Shown here: in pieces, positions 22,950 through 34,810 of the stretch
Position numbering within the stretch: the first letter of the stretch is position 1
Layout: each line of letters starts with the position of its first letter
Translations under genes and position numbers: made by a program
Assembly: GCA_010909165.1 (NCBI GenBank)
Contig: MU008184.1
Location: forward strand, 892,988 to 956,987
Reading direction: 5' to 3'
DNA length: 64,000 bases
Source: Anthoceros angustus
Taxonomy: Eukaryota > Streptophyta > Anthocerotopsida > Anthocerotales > Anthocerotaceae
Notes under the pieces: model-generated
Databases searched by the model: none
The model's input: only the letters and a program-made list of their open reading frames with translations
What the model was told of the DNA's origin: nothing

Positions 22950-25720
22950 CTACCATGTAGTAAAATATTTGGTGAAATCCATGAGGCCCAAGCCCTCTAC
23001 ATGTGTCTGATGTTTGTGTTTAGGTAGAGGCTTAGTGAGGACATCGGTATTCTGGATGGATGTATACAGGATTGATGATCCCCTAGCCTTGACGTCCCTC
23101 ACATAATGGTGTGCAATTTCTATATGCTTCGTCCTAGCGTGAAACCTAGGACGATCAACAAGGGCTAAGGCAGATTGGTTATCACAATACAGTACAGTAG
23201 GTGATACCTGCTCACAGTGAACTGAGGAGAGGAAGGAACGTGCTCACTCAGCTTCTTTCGCAGCATCTGTAAGGCATTTGTATTCAGCTTCAGTACTTGA
23301 AAGGGCGATGCTGCTTTGTTTCTTACAACTCCATGTGACAGCTGCAGAGGATAAGAAGAACACATATACACCTTGTGCAAGTGGGGTGAAGCTCACCATG
23401 TCCCACCACTCTCGACAGGACATTCAGGATTTTCCCTCACCGTCATTGATTGGCGGTTCCATTTGTGAGCAATTGGACGGCGATATCACATATCGCTAGC
23501 ACACTTACAGTTCTGGAATGCCAGCGTAATCACGGGTGCCATCAAGCGGTATTTCGTTATTTGAAGGAACACATCATTATGGCTTATGCTACAAGAGAAC
23601 GGGGAGTACCTTTCGGCCTTTGGCCATGTTGAGAATCGATGGGGATACACGCAAGAGCTTGTATATTGGCGGGATGTGCATTGGTCATATTAGCGTTGAA
23701 GGATTTACAAATATATTTGTGGTGTATGATCACGAGCCCTCTTCACGTATCCTCAACACTTGAATTCCAAGACAAAATTTCGGTTCCCCAACATCCGTCA
23801 TTTCAAACTCTCGAGTTCTTCTATCTACTCGTGCTAGATTGTGTGTCATTGCCGGAAGATTGCATCATCAACATAAGCGGCAAGCGGTACATAGGAGGTG
23901 CCATCATCATAGATATAAGCGGAGGGATCAGCAGGCTCTGGCGAAAGCCCGGCCCCTTGATCCCTTGCATTCCAACGCTCTGCGCTTTGTTTAAGACCAT
24001 ATATGCATTTGATAAGTCGACATACATAGTCTCGATGATCGGGATCTTCGTATCCTTCGGCATTCCATACGCTCTTCCTCCAAAATTCCATGCAAGAAGG
24101 CCGTTTCACATCCATCTGCTGCAGCTCAAAATCACGCTCAGCAGCTAAAGCAAGCATAAGACGGATTGATTGAGAGCGTACCACCGGAGAGAAGGTCTCT
24201 TGAAAGTCCAGACCAGGTATTTGCGTGAACCCACGTGCACAGAGCCTTGCTTTGTATCTTGCTATGTTGCCATTAGCATCTAATTTATGCTTAAATACCC
24301 ATTTGCATGTTATGGGTTTACGCCCCTTTGGTCGAGGAACAAATTTAATAGCCTCATTCTGTATGAGGCTATTAAATTCATCATCCACTGCGTACTTCCA
24401 CTTATCCCTATCTGGACCTGAACATGCTTCTTTGAGGGTGACAGTTCGAGGGAGGGATAGCAAGGAGGCATTGTGTGGGCAGTGTGCAAACTCCCACTGA
24501 CTTGCGAAAGTCGATGGATGTGTAAGGGGGCTCTATCCATTCAGATGGAGGACGATGCACACGGGTGGATCGACGCACCGGTTGAGGAGCATTCTCTTCA
24601 GGTAAATGGTCATTCTCATCAGCAGAATCATAGGCATGAGAAGAACTGTCAGGTTCAGACTCTGAGTCTACATGATTTTCTGGGTTCTCAGGTTGTTCAT
24701 GATCTGAATTTTCAGCATCGGCAGCAGGTGCATCTACTTGTGCATCAGCAATGGAGGATCAAGATCTGGTTGGTCGGGGCTCTGGAATTGGTGGGTTCTG
24801 GTGAGCGGCGGGATGTACATGTTGCAAGGGTGGAATATCTGGAGCAGTATCTCCATCAACATCATCAGGGTAGTCAGAATGTTCCTCTGCGAATGTCAAG
24901 TTACCATCATGTTGAGCAGGCAAAACGCTGTCCCCTGTGATTGGTGGCTCCAATGTCTCCAGAAAGGTCACACTCCTTGCTACAGTTGGCTGTAAGGTGT
25001 CTGCATCAATGAGTTTGTAGGCTTTAGCAATTTCGCTGTACCCAACAAATACTAACCCCTTTGAACGATTGTCGAGTTTACGCCTTCTCTCAGCAGGTAT
25101 GTATGCATAAGCTTTCGAACCAAAGATGCGAAGATGCATGATACTTGGTTTTCTCTTCCAGAATCTCTCAAAAGGCGTACAGTCAGGGACTGAATGTGAT
25201 GGAAGTCTGTTGAGTATATATGTAGCTGTAACTACAGCTTCTGCCCAATATGGAGAAGGTAATCCTGACCACAAGAGCATTGATCTCGTCATTCCCATCA
25301 ATGTTTGATTCTTTCGTTCTGCGACCCCATTTTGCTGTTGGGTATATGGAACGATAAGCTGATGAATAATGCCTTGGCCGGTCAGGAACTCCGTGAAGGC
25401 ATGGCTGACAAATTCACCACCGTTGTCAGTCCTGAAAAGCTTTAGCAAACGACCAGTTTGGCGCTGCACCATGGTTAACCAATCCTTGAAGATAGAAAAT
25501 GTATCACTCTTATGATGCATAGGGTATGTCCACGTATACCGGCTATAGTCGTCAGTTAATGTCAAATAATAGGTTGCACCACCTAGTGACCGAGTTTGTA
25601 GCACGATATGTCGAATGCACTAAGTCGAGGGGCGATGTTGACTGTGTGCAGTGCTCTTGGAAAGGGAGTCTCGTTGCTTGGCAAGAGTGCAAACTTCACA
25701 AATGGGGAGCTCATTAAAAC
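22950..25720 (-). pseudogene. Copia D pol: integrase, reverse transcriptase and RNase H
   Basis: Integrase is uninterrupted at 24759-25604: YYLTLTDDYSRYTWTYP, FRTDNGGEFVSH, VPYTQQQNGVAERKNQTL, RLPSHSVPDCTPFE and KGLVFVGYSE. RT lies at 23846-24463 with EACSGPDRDKWK, FKHKLDANGNIARYKARL, QMDVK, YGLKQSAERWN and the catalytic AAYVDDAI near 23870. RNase H (23.34-22.95 kb) shows LSSTEAEYKCL and later HARTKHIEIAHHYVRD. The frame is lost between RT and RNase H (23.4-23.8 kb). In a live element this region copies the RNA and integrates the cDNA. Confidence 0.85.
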
Positions 25721-27189
25721 AACGTGGAAGAGGCTCACGATAGTAGTCCCGCTTAGAGATATCAATGAGTTTAGTTACATTAGCATGGCCAAGGCGTGCA
25801 TGCCCTGCCGGCCCGCTGTTGTGAAAGCCAATGTAGTAGAAAATGCTTCATCGGAGGAGAAAATGTCTAGACGGTACAATTCAATCTACAAAGGCTTTGA
25901 AGATACAAATGTTTGGAGCACTACGTCTAGAGAAACAACAAGCGTCATCCGAGGCAAGGACTAGATCCTTCATCTTCATCAATTTGCTAAGTGACATCAA
26001 ATTCTTAGCCATCTTTGGTACATACAAGAGGCGTCGGGAAGAACTAACACACTATCGTCGTGTAGGGAAACTTAGACTCCTCTACCAAGGATAAGACTAC
26101 TCCCACACTCTCATCACCCAAGTATACCTTTTCGATTCTTGATAGTGTCAAAGCGGTAAAGAGAGATGCATCCCGGAGATATGGGCCGTGGCCCCTGAGT
26201 CCAAAACCACCAATCCACCTCACTCGTCAAAGTGTTATTAAGACAAGCGAGAATCTTCACTCGCTTGCAATTTGTGGATGTTGTTGAGGACTGTCTATCT
26301 TGAGCTTGTTGTGTGGTCATGTGTGCGGAGGGTCGAGAAAAAGCCCGTTGAGGCTCGCCACTTTCTTCTTAGGCATTCCGTGCCCAATGACCGAGTACCA
26401 CACCAATTGCATGTACCTTCTTGCTTCGAGTAGAGGAAGATGAACCGGTGTTGCCGGTGTGTAAGAACCGGGCCAAGACGTTGATTATTTCTCCCCTTCC
26501 TCCGCCTCGCCTCTAGTTGCTGAAAAACTTTGTCGGTTTTGTGTTGCTTTTGCTGCCCTCTCATAAGTCGTGTCATTCTTCTTGGTATAGGGCTCCCACA
26601 ACAGCCTCCAGCGAAGGGGTTGGAGTTCCAGTGAAGGGACTGCCCAGGAAGAGCAATGGGCATATTCTGAGTAGTGACAAAAGTTTGATAGCTTGCGGGA
26701 AGTGACCCATTGTGCCGCTGCGTCGACAGTCATAGGACTCCCAAGTGCATTGAGTTGGGATCGCAAGCGTCGAAACTTGCTAACATGATGTGACACGGAC
26801 TCACCATCTCTCATGCGCAGTCGCAAAGTTCAAGGATTGCACAAAAGGTCATCATGTTCAACCTTGTAAGTATTTGATAATTGGTCCCATATATCCTTGG
26901 CTTTAGTCAAGTATTCGGTTTCAGGAATAAGGTCAGCATCCAAGCCGTTAACCAAAAGAGCAATGGCGATGCTATTGAAGCCATCCCACTTGTCCTTGTC
27001 AGCTTGAGTAACATTTGCAGCAGTTCCTTGTGCACGAGGGACACCGGGGTCCGGATAGGAGCCATCAACAACACTCCAAACGCCACGAGCTACCAAGGTA
27101 GTCTTCATACGGACCTTCCAAATGTCAAATCTCGTCCCATTGAAGCGGTCTTTGTCCTTGATATCAGATGTGAATGAAGGTGTTGCCAT
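25721..27189 (-). pseudogene. Copia D gag and protease region
   Basis: Gag begins with ATG at 27189 (MATPSFTSDIKDKDRFNG) and is open to 26830 with VDADLIPETEYLTKAKDIWDQL-like gag sequence written in one frame. 26485-26826 continues as MRLRMRDGESVSHHVSKFRR. The knuckle region (CNWCGTRSLGTEC) is damaged and the protease site is unreadable. 25741-26160 has only two CAG/CTG in 420 nt. Confidence 0.75.
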
Positions 27190-28220
27190 GGCGGTTGAAT
27201 GTCAAGTGAGCAGAACTATAGTAGGACTGCTACAAGAGAGATGTCTACGAGTCAATAGAAAATGTGTGGGAGATTCATATATAGGTAACTGCCTAAATGT
27301 GAAGGGTGCCCTAAAAAATATAAAGGGTGCCCTAAAATCCAAAAAACTAACTTCAAATCTGAAACGTGCCCTAAAAACGAAGGGTGCCCTAAAATCCAAA
27401 AAAACTATCTTAAAATCTGAAACGTGCCCTAAAAACGAAGGGTGCCCTAAAAATTAATAAGAAAATTCATGTGAATTTTCTGGTGGCAGGGGAGGTGGTT
27501 ATAATAACTGTTTTTTTTTTTATAACTACCTATTGGCAACAAAGAAATTGGGCAGCAAAGAATGCATGCAAAGAATTGCAGATTTGCAGCAAATCTCAAG
27601 CAAAAAACAAGCAATTTCTTGCTCCAGCGTGATAGAAGTGGGCTCCCAAGCAATGCGCACCAACGCAATCATCCCCTCCGCAGTGTCAAAGAACAATATC
27701 ATCAGGGCTTTGCCCTGATTGGCCCAATTTTTGCATTTTCTTCAAATCTGATTGTTGCATAAATAATTGGATCAAATGTTGGGTTGCAGATACACCATCA
27801 CTTATATCCTTGGTGCATTGATTAATGCTATGCTGCAATCTCTTCTCCATATCATGCAAGGCTGTGAGAAAGAGATCTTGTCTTGCAATCAATTGAGAAA
27901 TTCGAACATCAAGTCTTCCATAGTGATAGTTGATCAATTTTGATAGTGATTCACTAGAGTCTGGGACATAATCATCATTTTCTTCATCGATATTGCCTCC
28001 CTCTCGATCTCTCACCTGATTACGATCGCTGCGTTCTTGTGCTTGCCTCCCCGCGCGCGGATGCGATGCGATATTCGTCAAAATATTGGCTCCATGGTCC
28101 GTTGCAAGTTGGAGGAACCGTTGTACACAGAGTTGCGTGGGAAAACCTCACGCATAAGTGGTGATGCACGGAGTCCCTCCTGAGGCATTGCACAAAGAAC
28201 AAAAATCGTGAAGTGGCATC
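27190..28220 (-). other. Leader of copia D with GTGCCCTAAAA repeats
   Basis: Non-coding region between primer site and gag. 27290-27455 holds about six imperfect copies of 'gggtgccctaaaa' separated by 'tccaaaaaact' or 'tctgaaac'. A minus-strand frame at 27686-28081 (131 codons, YHYGRLDVRISQLIARQD) looks coiled-coil-like and may be a small upstream frame. No family recognised. Confidence 0.5.
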
Positions 28221-28233
28221 GGGCTCGATACCA
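28221..28233 (-). other. Primer binding site of copia D, altered
   Basis: The minus strand reads TGGTATCGAGCCC next to the LTR. The canonical site is TGGTATCAGAGCC, so the A and G of CAGAG are collapsed to CGAG. Element C has the same change. Since D looks young, consensus error at CAG is more likely than an inherited change. Confidence 0.8.
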
Positions 28234-28553
28234 TGTGGAAAATCCTTATGCACCTAGCTAAGTTAGGAAGGCAAAGGAAAGCAAGAGATAATGAATGACG
28301 AAGTATATTCAATGAATAATCAAGAGTAAAGTACAAGCCTTTAAATAGGCTAGGTGGTTGGGTGGTTACAACAACAAGTTTGTTGTAACCATAAGTTGTT
28401 CAACCATAAGTTGTTGCAACCATAAGTTGTTGCAACTAATATAACAACTAACTACCTAAAGCCCTAGGCATAAATAAATGATGAGTCATAACCTAATTAC
28501 GTAAACCTAAATAAGCTATGGGCATTTAACCCGCGATGGTTATATATTTAACA
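28234..28553 (-). repeat. 5' LTR of copia D
   Basis: 320 bp, virtually identical to the left LTR. The minus strand carries the TATA-like CTATTTAAAGG. The right flank GCGTT (28554-28558) is the second half of the target duplication. Confidence 0.95.
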
Positions 28554-28558
28554 GCGTT

Positions 28559-29071
28559 GTTGTGAACCTGTATTGGAGACAGAAGAAAGAGGACCTGCAT
28601 GTAGATTTGGGATGTGATCAAGAGCGAGTTCTATTGCTTTCACTTGACTTAAACTAAAGATAGTAAGCAGGTGTCTTCTAGCAATTTCTATTTGCCTCCC
28701 TTGATCTTCTACTTTGATTAGAATAGAGCCAATGAAGTTAGCAATAAGTATGGAATCTCCTACTATCTGGCTATACTTCCTAGCAATTCTAATCTTTGCA
28801 TTCCTGTATTCTATATCTTGTTTTGCAGCCTTAATCTTCTTCCAATAACCTTGCTTGTAGGATTAAAAGAATCCATCGCATTGGAGCAAGGATTGGATGC
28901 ACGAGTGTGCATTATTGAAGATTAGGGAACTGCATGAAGCATCAATCTATGACATGCAATCTGAAGAATCTATACATCTTCTAAAAAGAAATGAAGAAGA
29001 AGATGAAGAAGAAGTGTAGATCGCATGTCAAGTTGCCCAATGCAAATGGAGAGCAGCAATGCTCGATACCA
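28559..29071 (-). other. Distal leader and primer site of copia C
   Basis: Leader sequence of C resuming after D. Next to the LTR the minus strand reads TGGTATCGAGC, the altered form of TGGTATCAGAGC, just as in D. No gene seen. Confidence 0.7.
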
Positions 29072-29342
29072 TGATGAGAATCATAGCTCTAGGTAGCAAA
29101 ACATAGCGGATAGTAGAAAGCTTTGCAAAAAGAGTTGTATGCATTGATAATAGAAAGTACAAAGCCTTTATATAGGCTAAGTGGTTACAACCATAAGGTG
29201 GTTGTAACCATAAGTAGTTCTAACCTCTAAGTGGTTGTAACAACTAACTACTCAATAAACTACCTAAAGCCCTAAGAACTAAATTAATTAATAGTCTTAG
29301 GTGTCCTAGTGAAGAGTGCCCTAAATAGGTCATATTTCATCA
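29072..29342 (-). repeat. 5' LTR of copia C
   Basis: 271 bp against 280 bp for the left LTR. The nine missing bases fall at three sites: agctgttct to agctct, agcaagcagat to agcggat, and gcacaaaa to gcaaaa. The target duplication ACGTA follows at 29343-29347. Confidence 0.92.
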
Positions 29343-30621
29343 ACGTATCTGTCAATTGAGTCCATACTTCTGCTGCTGTTGACAAAAATTCAACTTCTGT
29401 CACTGTGGCCTCGTCTAGGCCCGACAGTAGTATAGCAAATGCAAGTTTGTTACCCTTCTTCCACTTATCTATGCCAGTTTGCTGTGCTGTAGATGCTTGT
29501 TTGGAAATGGTGCCATCGACATACTCCAGAACGTCCCTGGCATCAAGAATGGCTTTCATTCAAGCACGCCAGCTCTCAAAGCGGTGGGGCTTCCCATCAA
29601 AGCGATCTTTTTCCTTAAAGTCACCAGAGAAGGAACATCCCACTGTGAAGGAGGTTGATGCTGCAGTATTCATGGCTCCAGTCCACCACGAAGCTGCAAA
29701 GCGTGCTTGAAGTTGATCAAGAGCATACGTATATGGGAATGTGTGCGCCCGTGACATGCCGCCACGACACGAACGACGTGGGAAGTAAGCAACAGACCCA
29801 TCACTACGAAACGCTATCCTGTCATGCAAACTTATGCTTAATTTAACTTAATTAAATAATTTTACCCTAACCGTCACATGTCCCAAGACTTGGAACGTCA
29901 TGTCTATCTGATGTTGTCTGTTGGTAGAGCTGCAGGCATCCTCCGTGTCAAGAAGAAATCAGGCATGAAGAAAAGCTGCGCCCTTTTGTCACCACCTTCC
30001 TCTGAAGATTGTGACGTTTCAGATCTGGTTACATCAGCAAGGTAGGGAGCCCAAACTCTCAAGTGTGGGCATCAGGGATGCTAGCAGATCAGCAGCAGTT
30101 GGCTGGCTTGGAGCAAATCGTGTAAATGGTACTGGGGCAACATTCATTCTGGTCACTCCTGTTGAGATGTCCTCAAGAATTCGCAGTACTGTCTCCAGGC
30201 GTTCTTCCAATGCTGCAATTCTAATGTAGATTAGTTGCCGCTGAAGTTCTCCAGTATCAACACGAGCTCCGATTGCTGCATCCCTTTCTCTGAGTTCTTG
30301 TGCAGGATTCACGCGAGGAGTTGGGAGGCTGGCCTCTTCAGCACGGTGGTACTCAAAATCCGTGCATCAAAGTGGTGGAGAGTCTCTTGAAGCTTGCTAT
30401 CCCGTTTCTGATCTTTGGCTTTGGGCAGGATTACTGTTCCTCCTAAAGCCGTGAGGACCCAGCTCTCCTCTCCTCCGTGTCTTCCTGGTTCTTACACCAG
30501 CATGATCGCTGTGAGGCCCTACTTGTAGTGTCCTGTGCTAGGATGCAGTGAGACAATGCCAATTCTGCATTGAGTCTAGACTACAATCAGCCACAGGGCT
30601 ACAGCCAGGGCTCTAATACCA
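29343..30621 (-). pseudogene. Copia B gag start and leader
   Basis: Gag N-terminus on the minus strand: DFKEKDRFDGKPHRFESWRA (29.56-29.65 kb) and then IDKWKKGNKLAFAILLSGLD to VWTQLTDT at the C insertion point; it continues at 4716. Upstream, 30034-30312 is an open helical frame (VDTGELQRQLIYIRIAALEE) in the leader. The primer site at 30609-30621 reads TGGTATTAGAGCC, one base from canonical. Confidence 0.8.
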
Positions 30622-30795
30622 TGCTAATTTACGAGCATGTGTGCAAGACACCAACAATACTCAAAAGCAGGAATACAAGAACTACTATACTTTACTCGCA
30701 ATTAAAGCGTCTTATATACAATGCGTTTTCGTAACCCTAAAATACTTAACCCTAATGTAGGTTATAAACATTAAATAACCCTTCGTTATTCAACA
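30622..30795 (-). repeat. 5' LTR of copia B
   Basis: 174 bp on the minus strand, TGTTGAATAACG...AATTAGCA, followed by the primer site. Its partner would be beyond the left edge of the window. It abuts coding sequence at 30796. Confidence 0.85.
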
Positions 30796-31434
30796 TTGCT
30801 CTCTAAAATTAGCTTCATCCTCAATCTCTTCCACGCCCATTGCAAAATCATCTTCCGGGCACATCTCAGTCTTTCAAACTTATCAAGACACTCTTGATCA
30901 GGAACCACTTCTGGATGGGGGGCAACCAGAGGCATTGAAAACTCACCAACCTCAGAAGGCATGGCAGCAGCCTTGTTGGCCTGCTGCAACAAACCTGCCC
31001 CACAGACACTTCACAGCATTCAGTACCATGGTGTCATTAGTGATCAAATGCTCATTTTCACCAACAAAATCCACTCCTCTCTCAGTAACAGGGACGTAGT
31101 TCGTGATCTCAGATAAAGGGCCTTCCACAAAAGGAACTGGACGAGTGTCCAATCTTCTTCTCTTTTGAGCAAACTCGGCTGCGCGCCGAGCAGCCAATGT
31201 AGAAGAAAAACGCCTTGGCAACTTTGGACACTCCTTCATTGGAACCAAATACGTTCCCTCACTATGGACAAGAACGCCATGGGTTTTACCGTCATCATTG
31301 AGAGGATGAGTTGCAGTATGTGCAATGGCAGACTTGACTCGTTATCTTGTATAGGGCTTTGACATGACTTCAGACATATGTACTTGTTTTTTCCCGGGTC
31401 CAGCAGGTCCAGTAGGTTTTCTTTTTGGAGCCAT
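30796..31434 (-). pseudogene. Coding exon of an unknown gene, cut by copia B
   Basis: A minus-strand frame begins MAPKRKPTGPAGPGKKQVHM at 31434, directly after a strong acceptor (tattcttttttcag), with a donor (gtaagtcc) at 31510 ending an upstream exon. It has one in-frame TAA after SKPYTR. It then runs through GKTHGVLVHSEGTYLVPMKE and RRAAEFAQKRRRLDTRPVPF to LITNDTMVLNAVKCLW, shifts frame near 31000, and continues (ANKAAAMPSEVGEF, FERLRCARKMILQ) into the LTR of B at 30795. The family is not recognised. The basic start could be a nuclear localisation signal. It looks like a host gene ended by insertion. Confidence 0.45.
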
Positions 31435-31510
31435 CTGAAAAAAGAATAATGTGAGACAAGCACTACAGGAACACAAAGCAAAAATGTAAAACAACACTTG
31501 TTGGACTTAC

Positions 31511-34440
31511 TTGTGAAAAACATAATTCGAGATAAAACCTGCTGGAAAGTTTAGAAGTTGATGATCAGATGATCGAGGCAGAAGCAACGACGATGGTAAC
31601 AAGTGTGACAGCAACAACATCTGACGATGACACCCATGCTTGACTTCCCTTTGCTTTTTGATAAAGATGCGACGGATAAACATCTTCCACCTTATCGTTC
31701 TAAACATGCACGCCCTCAAAAAAAGCATTCCAAATAACACATGCAATTCACCCATTTTGATACCCAACTGGCAAGAGAGACAAACACATATTAACATTAA
31801 ACAACCCGAAATCAGGAAATCAACCACACGAAGCTTTTCGCCGCAAGATTTTCCAGAAGGAATTGGAGCAAACCCTCCCAAGCGTTGCAATCCCCTACAA
31901 ACAACAGGGACCCTTTTGAGCAAGTGAAATGCCTCTACACTACCAAATCCTACAAATAGGATTGACAATTACTACAAACAATACAAAAGAAGCTTACAAA
32001 TTAAACACACACAGTTATACAACGACACCTCACAGTTTCCTCGAGCACGGAGAACACAGACTTGCAACAGAAAACTTTAAAATCAATACTATGTTACAGT
32101 CAAACCGACGCGTGTCATATGCGATACAGAGACAAAAAAACATGCCTTACTTTCAGGAACCAATAAGTAAAGATACAAACAAGCTCAGTCAATAGTCAGA
32201 CACTCACTCAGATAGACAGTTAATTCAGAAACACACTCAGATGGTTAGTTAAAATTCAGACACAGATAGACAGTTAACACTCAGACCGGCGAAATAACAC
32301 TCAGACAGACACCAGACAGGCAAAGAGACACATACACAATCAGACAAAGCAAAGACACAACACAGAAAGACACTGAACCAGCCAGGTACAGGTATGGATC
32401 AAACAACAGTGAAAGTCACACATAAGGTGAAAGTGTAACTGTTACTCAAGGGTAGCAGCTGTCACACAAACGGTGTATAAGAACAAAAACAAAGAAAGTC
32501 ACACAACAAGACGAGATGACTCAAGTCGCAGAATAACACTCACATACAAAAGAACCCTGCATGTATAAAGACAAAAAGACATGGAATCAGACAACTAATA
32601 TAAACAATCAACAGGACAGCAGACCTACTTCTTCAGCTGAGGCCTTGAAGTGATGCTAAAAACACCTTGGCCTTTAGAACCAACTTCGGAAGTAAACAAC
32701 CTTGGCCCTTGAAACAACACCATCAAAAACGACACAGACAGACCTTTGCCCTCGAAACATGAAAGACGTTGAACTTAACAAAAGAAAGTCCCTCCAACAA
32801 CAAAAACATTGAGCACAGACAACGATGCCTTGGTCTCAGCCAATCTTACTCCCGACAACTAAACAAGCACTTCATGTAGTATAACGAGAAATAACCAATA
32901 ACCAAAGGAGAAAATTAGAAGACGTAACAGAGTAGCCAACTTCACAACGAAACAGAAGAGCTTAACCATATACCTTAGACAAGGACCGAAGGATAGCCCA
33001 AACTACAACCTGCATAGACAGGTATTGAAACAGTGATCTTAGTTAACAGTAAAACAAGAAGACTATCATAAATGAACTAACAGACAAGAAGCCTGACAAA
33101 GAACTACAAATCTTAACTATTCTTACAGTTTGCACAGACAATTGAAGACCATCCAATCCCGTGTGGATTACTTCTTGCGGCCAATTACTCTCTGTGTCTC
33201 ACGCAAGTACAACAGACAGTAAGAACAGCACTGATCAACAACATGAAACAATGACGTAATGCTGACAGCCACATACCTGAGAGCATCTCCCGAGAAAACA
33301 ACCTGCATGAAAGACAGAGTAAGAATGATACCTTGACAAAATCAAATGTACTTGAAACAACGCGAGCAACACAACCAAACTACTATGCAGGACATTGTCT
33401 ACTGACAGGCAAAAACTAAAACGACAAACAACAAAACTTAAATTGTGAAAACACAGGACACACAGTTGAAATACTAAACGATCCCGGTTTACATCCTGAA
33501 GTAATTCCCCTATTACGTCTCGACCTAAACCGGCAAACTTGTCTGCATCAAAACAAGCAAGCAGATAGTAAGGAACAGAAAGAGAGGGAGGCCCGTGCAG
33601 TAAGACGGAAGCAACCAACCACACAATATCCAAAATGAGAGGAAATCAACACGCTGTCACAACAACTTTGACTTATATAGAACGTTCAAGGTACTTTGAA
33701 AAACAGCTACATACAAAAAGATTCAAACGAAAGTTGCAAGAAAAAACCTAACTACACGGAGTCAGAACGCAGGTCACAGCACAGAGCAGCAGTGTAAGCG
33801 ACCACGAAACCAAAAGAAATCAAGAAGAACACACATACAGATTACTTACAACAAGCAAAGCAAAAAATAGCAACCAAATTGCTGGTTGGAAGGTGGGTTA
33901 GAGAATCCAGAAATCACAACATGCAGCTGCGCTTGGCGAGAACTAAGCAAGCTACAATCGCAAAAGGTCGAAAGCTCTCAATCGAAAAGGATCTGAACTT
34001 GCGCTTCCGCCAAGTGTCAGTGCTGATCGTTTTAAAAAAAACGAAACAGATGGACGGGCTGGCGTAACGGAAAAGCTTAAGATCAACGACGCACGAGGAA
34101 GAGAAGGAATATCGACAAACTACATGCAGAAACAAAGCAAGAACTTCACAGCATACAAAGTGATAGGCCAAGAGACAACAAGCGAGGCCTAAGCGAGGCG
34201 CCATCAAACAAGAATACCTTCAACAGCAAAAGCCCCGAAAGATACACAAATACAGGCCGCGATGCACACAGAGACCGGTAAGCGAGAGCCGAAAGCACTA
34301 CCGCCATAGCAAACAGACACAGCACCAAAAGCGCAGCAAACACAAACAAGAGCGATACTTCGAGCGTACAACTGAGCAAAAGAAAACTAAGCAAACCACA
34401 AAAGAGCCATGTGAAACAAGGACCGCGACGTCACATTGAG
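31511..34440. other. Repeat-rich non-coding stretch
   Basis: No convincing gene. The minus strand is T-rich with a donor at 31510, so part may be 5' untranslated exon and intron of the broken minus-strand gene. 32190-32360 is dense in CAGACA/ACTCAGACAG simple repeats. Single copies of 'ccttggcc(t)ttcgga' at 32.66-32.83 kb prefigure the minisatellite at 34.45 kb. Confidence 0.5.
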
Positions 34441-34452
34441 CAAAACGGCCTT

Positions 34453-34810
34453 AACCTTTAAGCTAACAAAGACCTTGGCCTTCGGTGCCGAAAAACACCT
34501 TGGCCTTCGGACTAAGAACCACCCTTGACCTTCAAAGCAGGAAAACAACTTGCCCTTCGGACCTAGAAGACCCCTTGGCCTTCGGAAGAACCTTCGGAAC
34601 AGAGCAACAAAACGACCTTGCCCTTCGAAACAAACTTGAGAAAGACCTTTGCCTTGGAACAAAGGCTGGAAAAAGGCCTTAGCCTTCGGAGCAGAGCCTG
34701 AAAGAACCTTGGCAAACGAAAAGACTGGACAAAGGCCTTGGCCTTCGGAGCAGAGCTTGGAAGCACCTTCAACTTCGAAATACAGCATGTAAAAAGACCT
34801 TGGGCTTTGG
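34453..34810. repeat. Degenerate 30-36 bp minisatellite (CCTTGGCCTTCGGA)
   Basis: About eleven imperfect copies of a unit centred on CCTTGGCCTTCGGA followed by a variable purine-rich tail. On the minus strand the repeats leave long open frames rich in APKAKVF and EGQGLF; I take these as repeat by-products, not genes. Confidence 0.8.

Larger units (their letters stand above)
22309..28553 (-). mobile_element. Copia D, full length, inserted in the leader of C
   Basis: Complete minus-strand copia element of 6.2 kb with 320-bp LTRs that differ at only two positions, which makes it the youngest datable insertion here. GCGTT flanks both sides. Order in element sense: 5' LTR, primer site, leader, gag (27189 downward), protease region, integrase (25604-24759), RT (24463-23846), RNase H (23.34-22.95 kb), polypurine tract, 3' LTR. 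Integrase is open and normal in composition. Gag to protease (25.6-26.5 kb) is broken and almost free of CAG/CTG. Confidence 0.93.
4722..29342 (-). mobile_element. Copia C, complete but filled with nested insertions
   Basis: Full LTR-to-LTR copia element on the minus strand. It has a 5' LTR at 29072-29342, a primer binding site just inside it, leader, gag, integrase, RT, RNase H, a polypurine tract at 5002-5012 and a 3' LTR at 4722-5001. Its 24.6-kb span is inflated by D in the leader (22309-28553), E in integrase (9155-18562) and a tandem duplication. Taking those out leaves about 7 kb. Flanking ACGTA repeats prove it moved in as a unit into B's gag. Confidence 0.9.
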
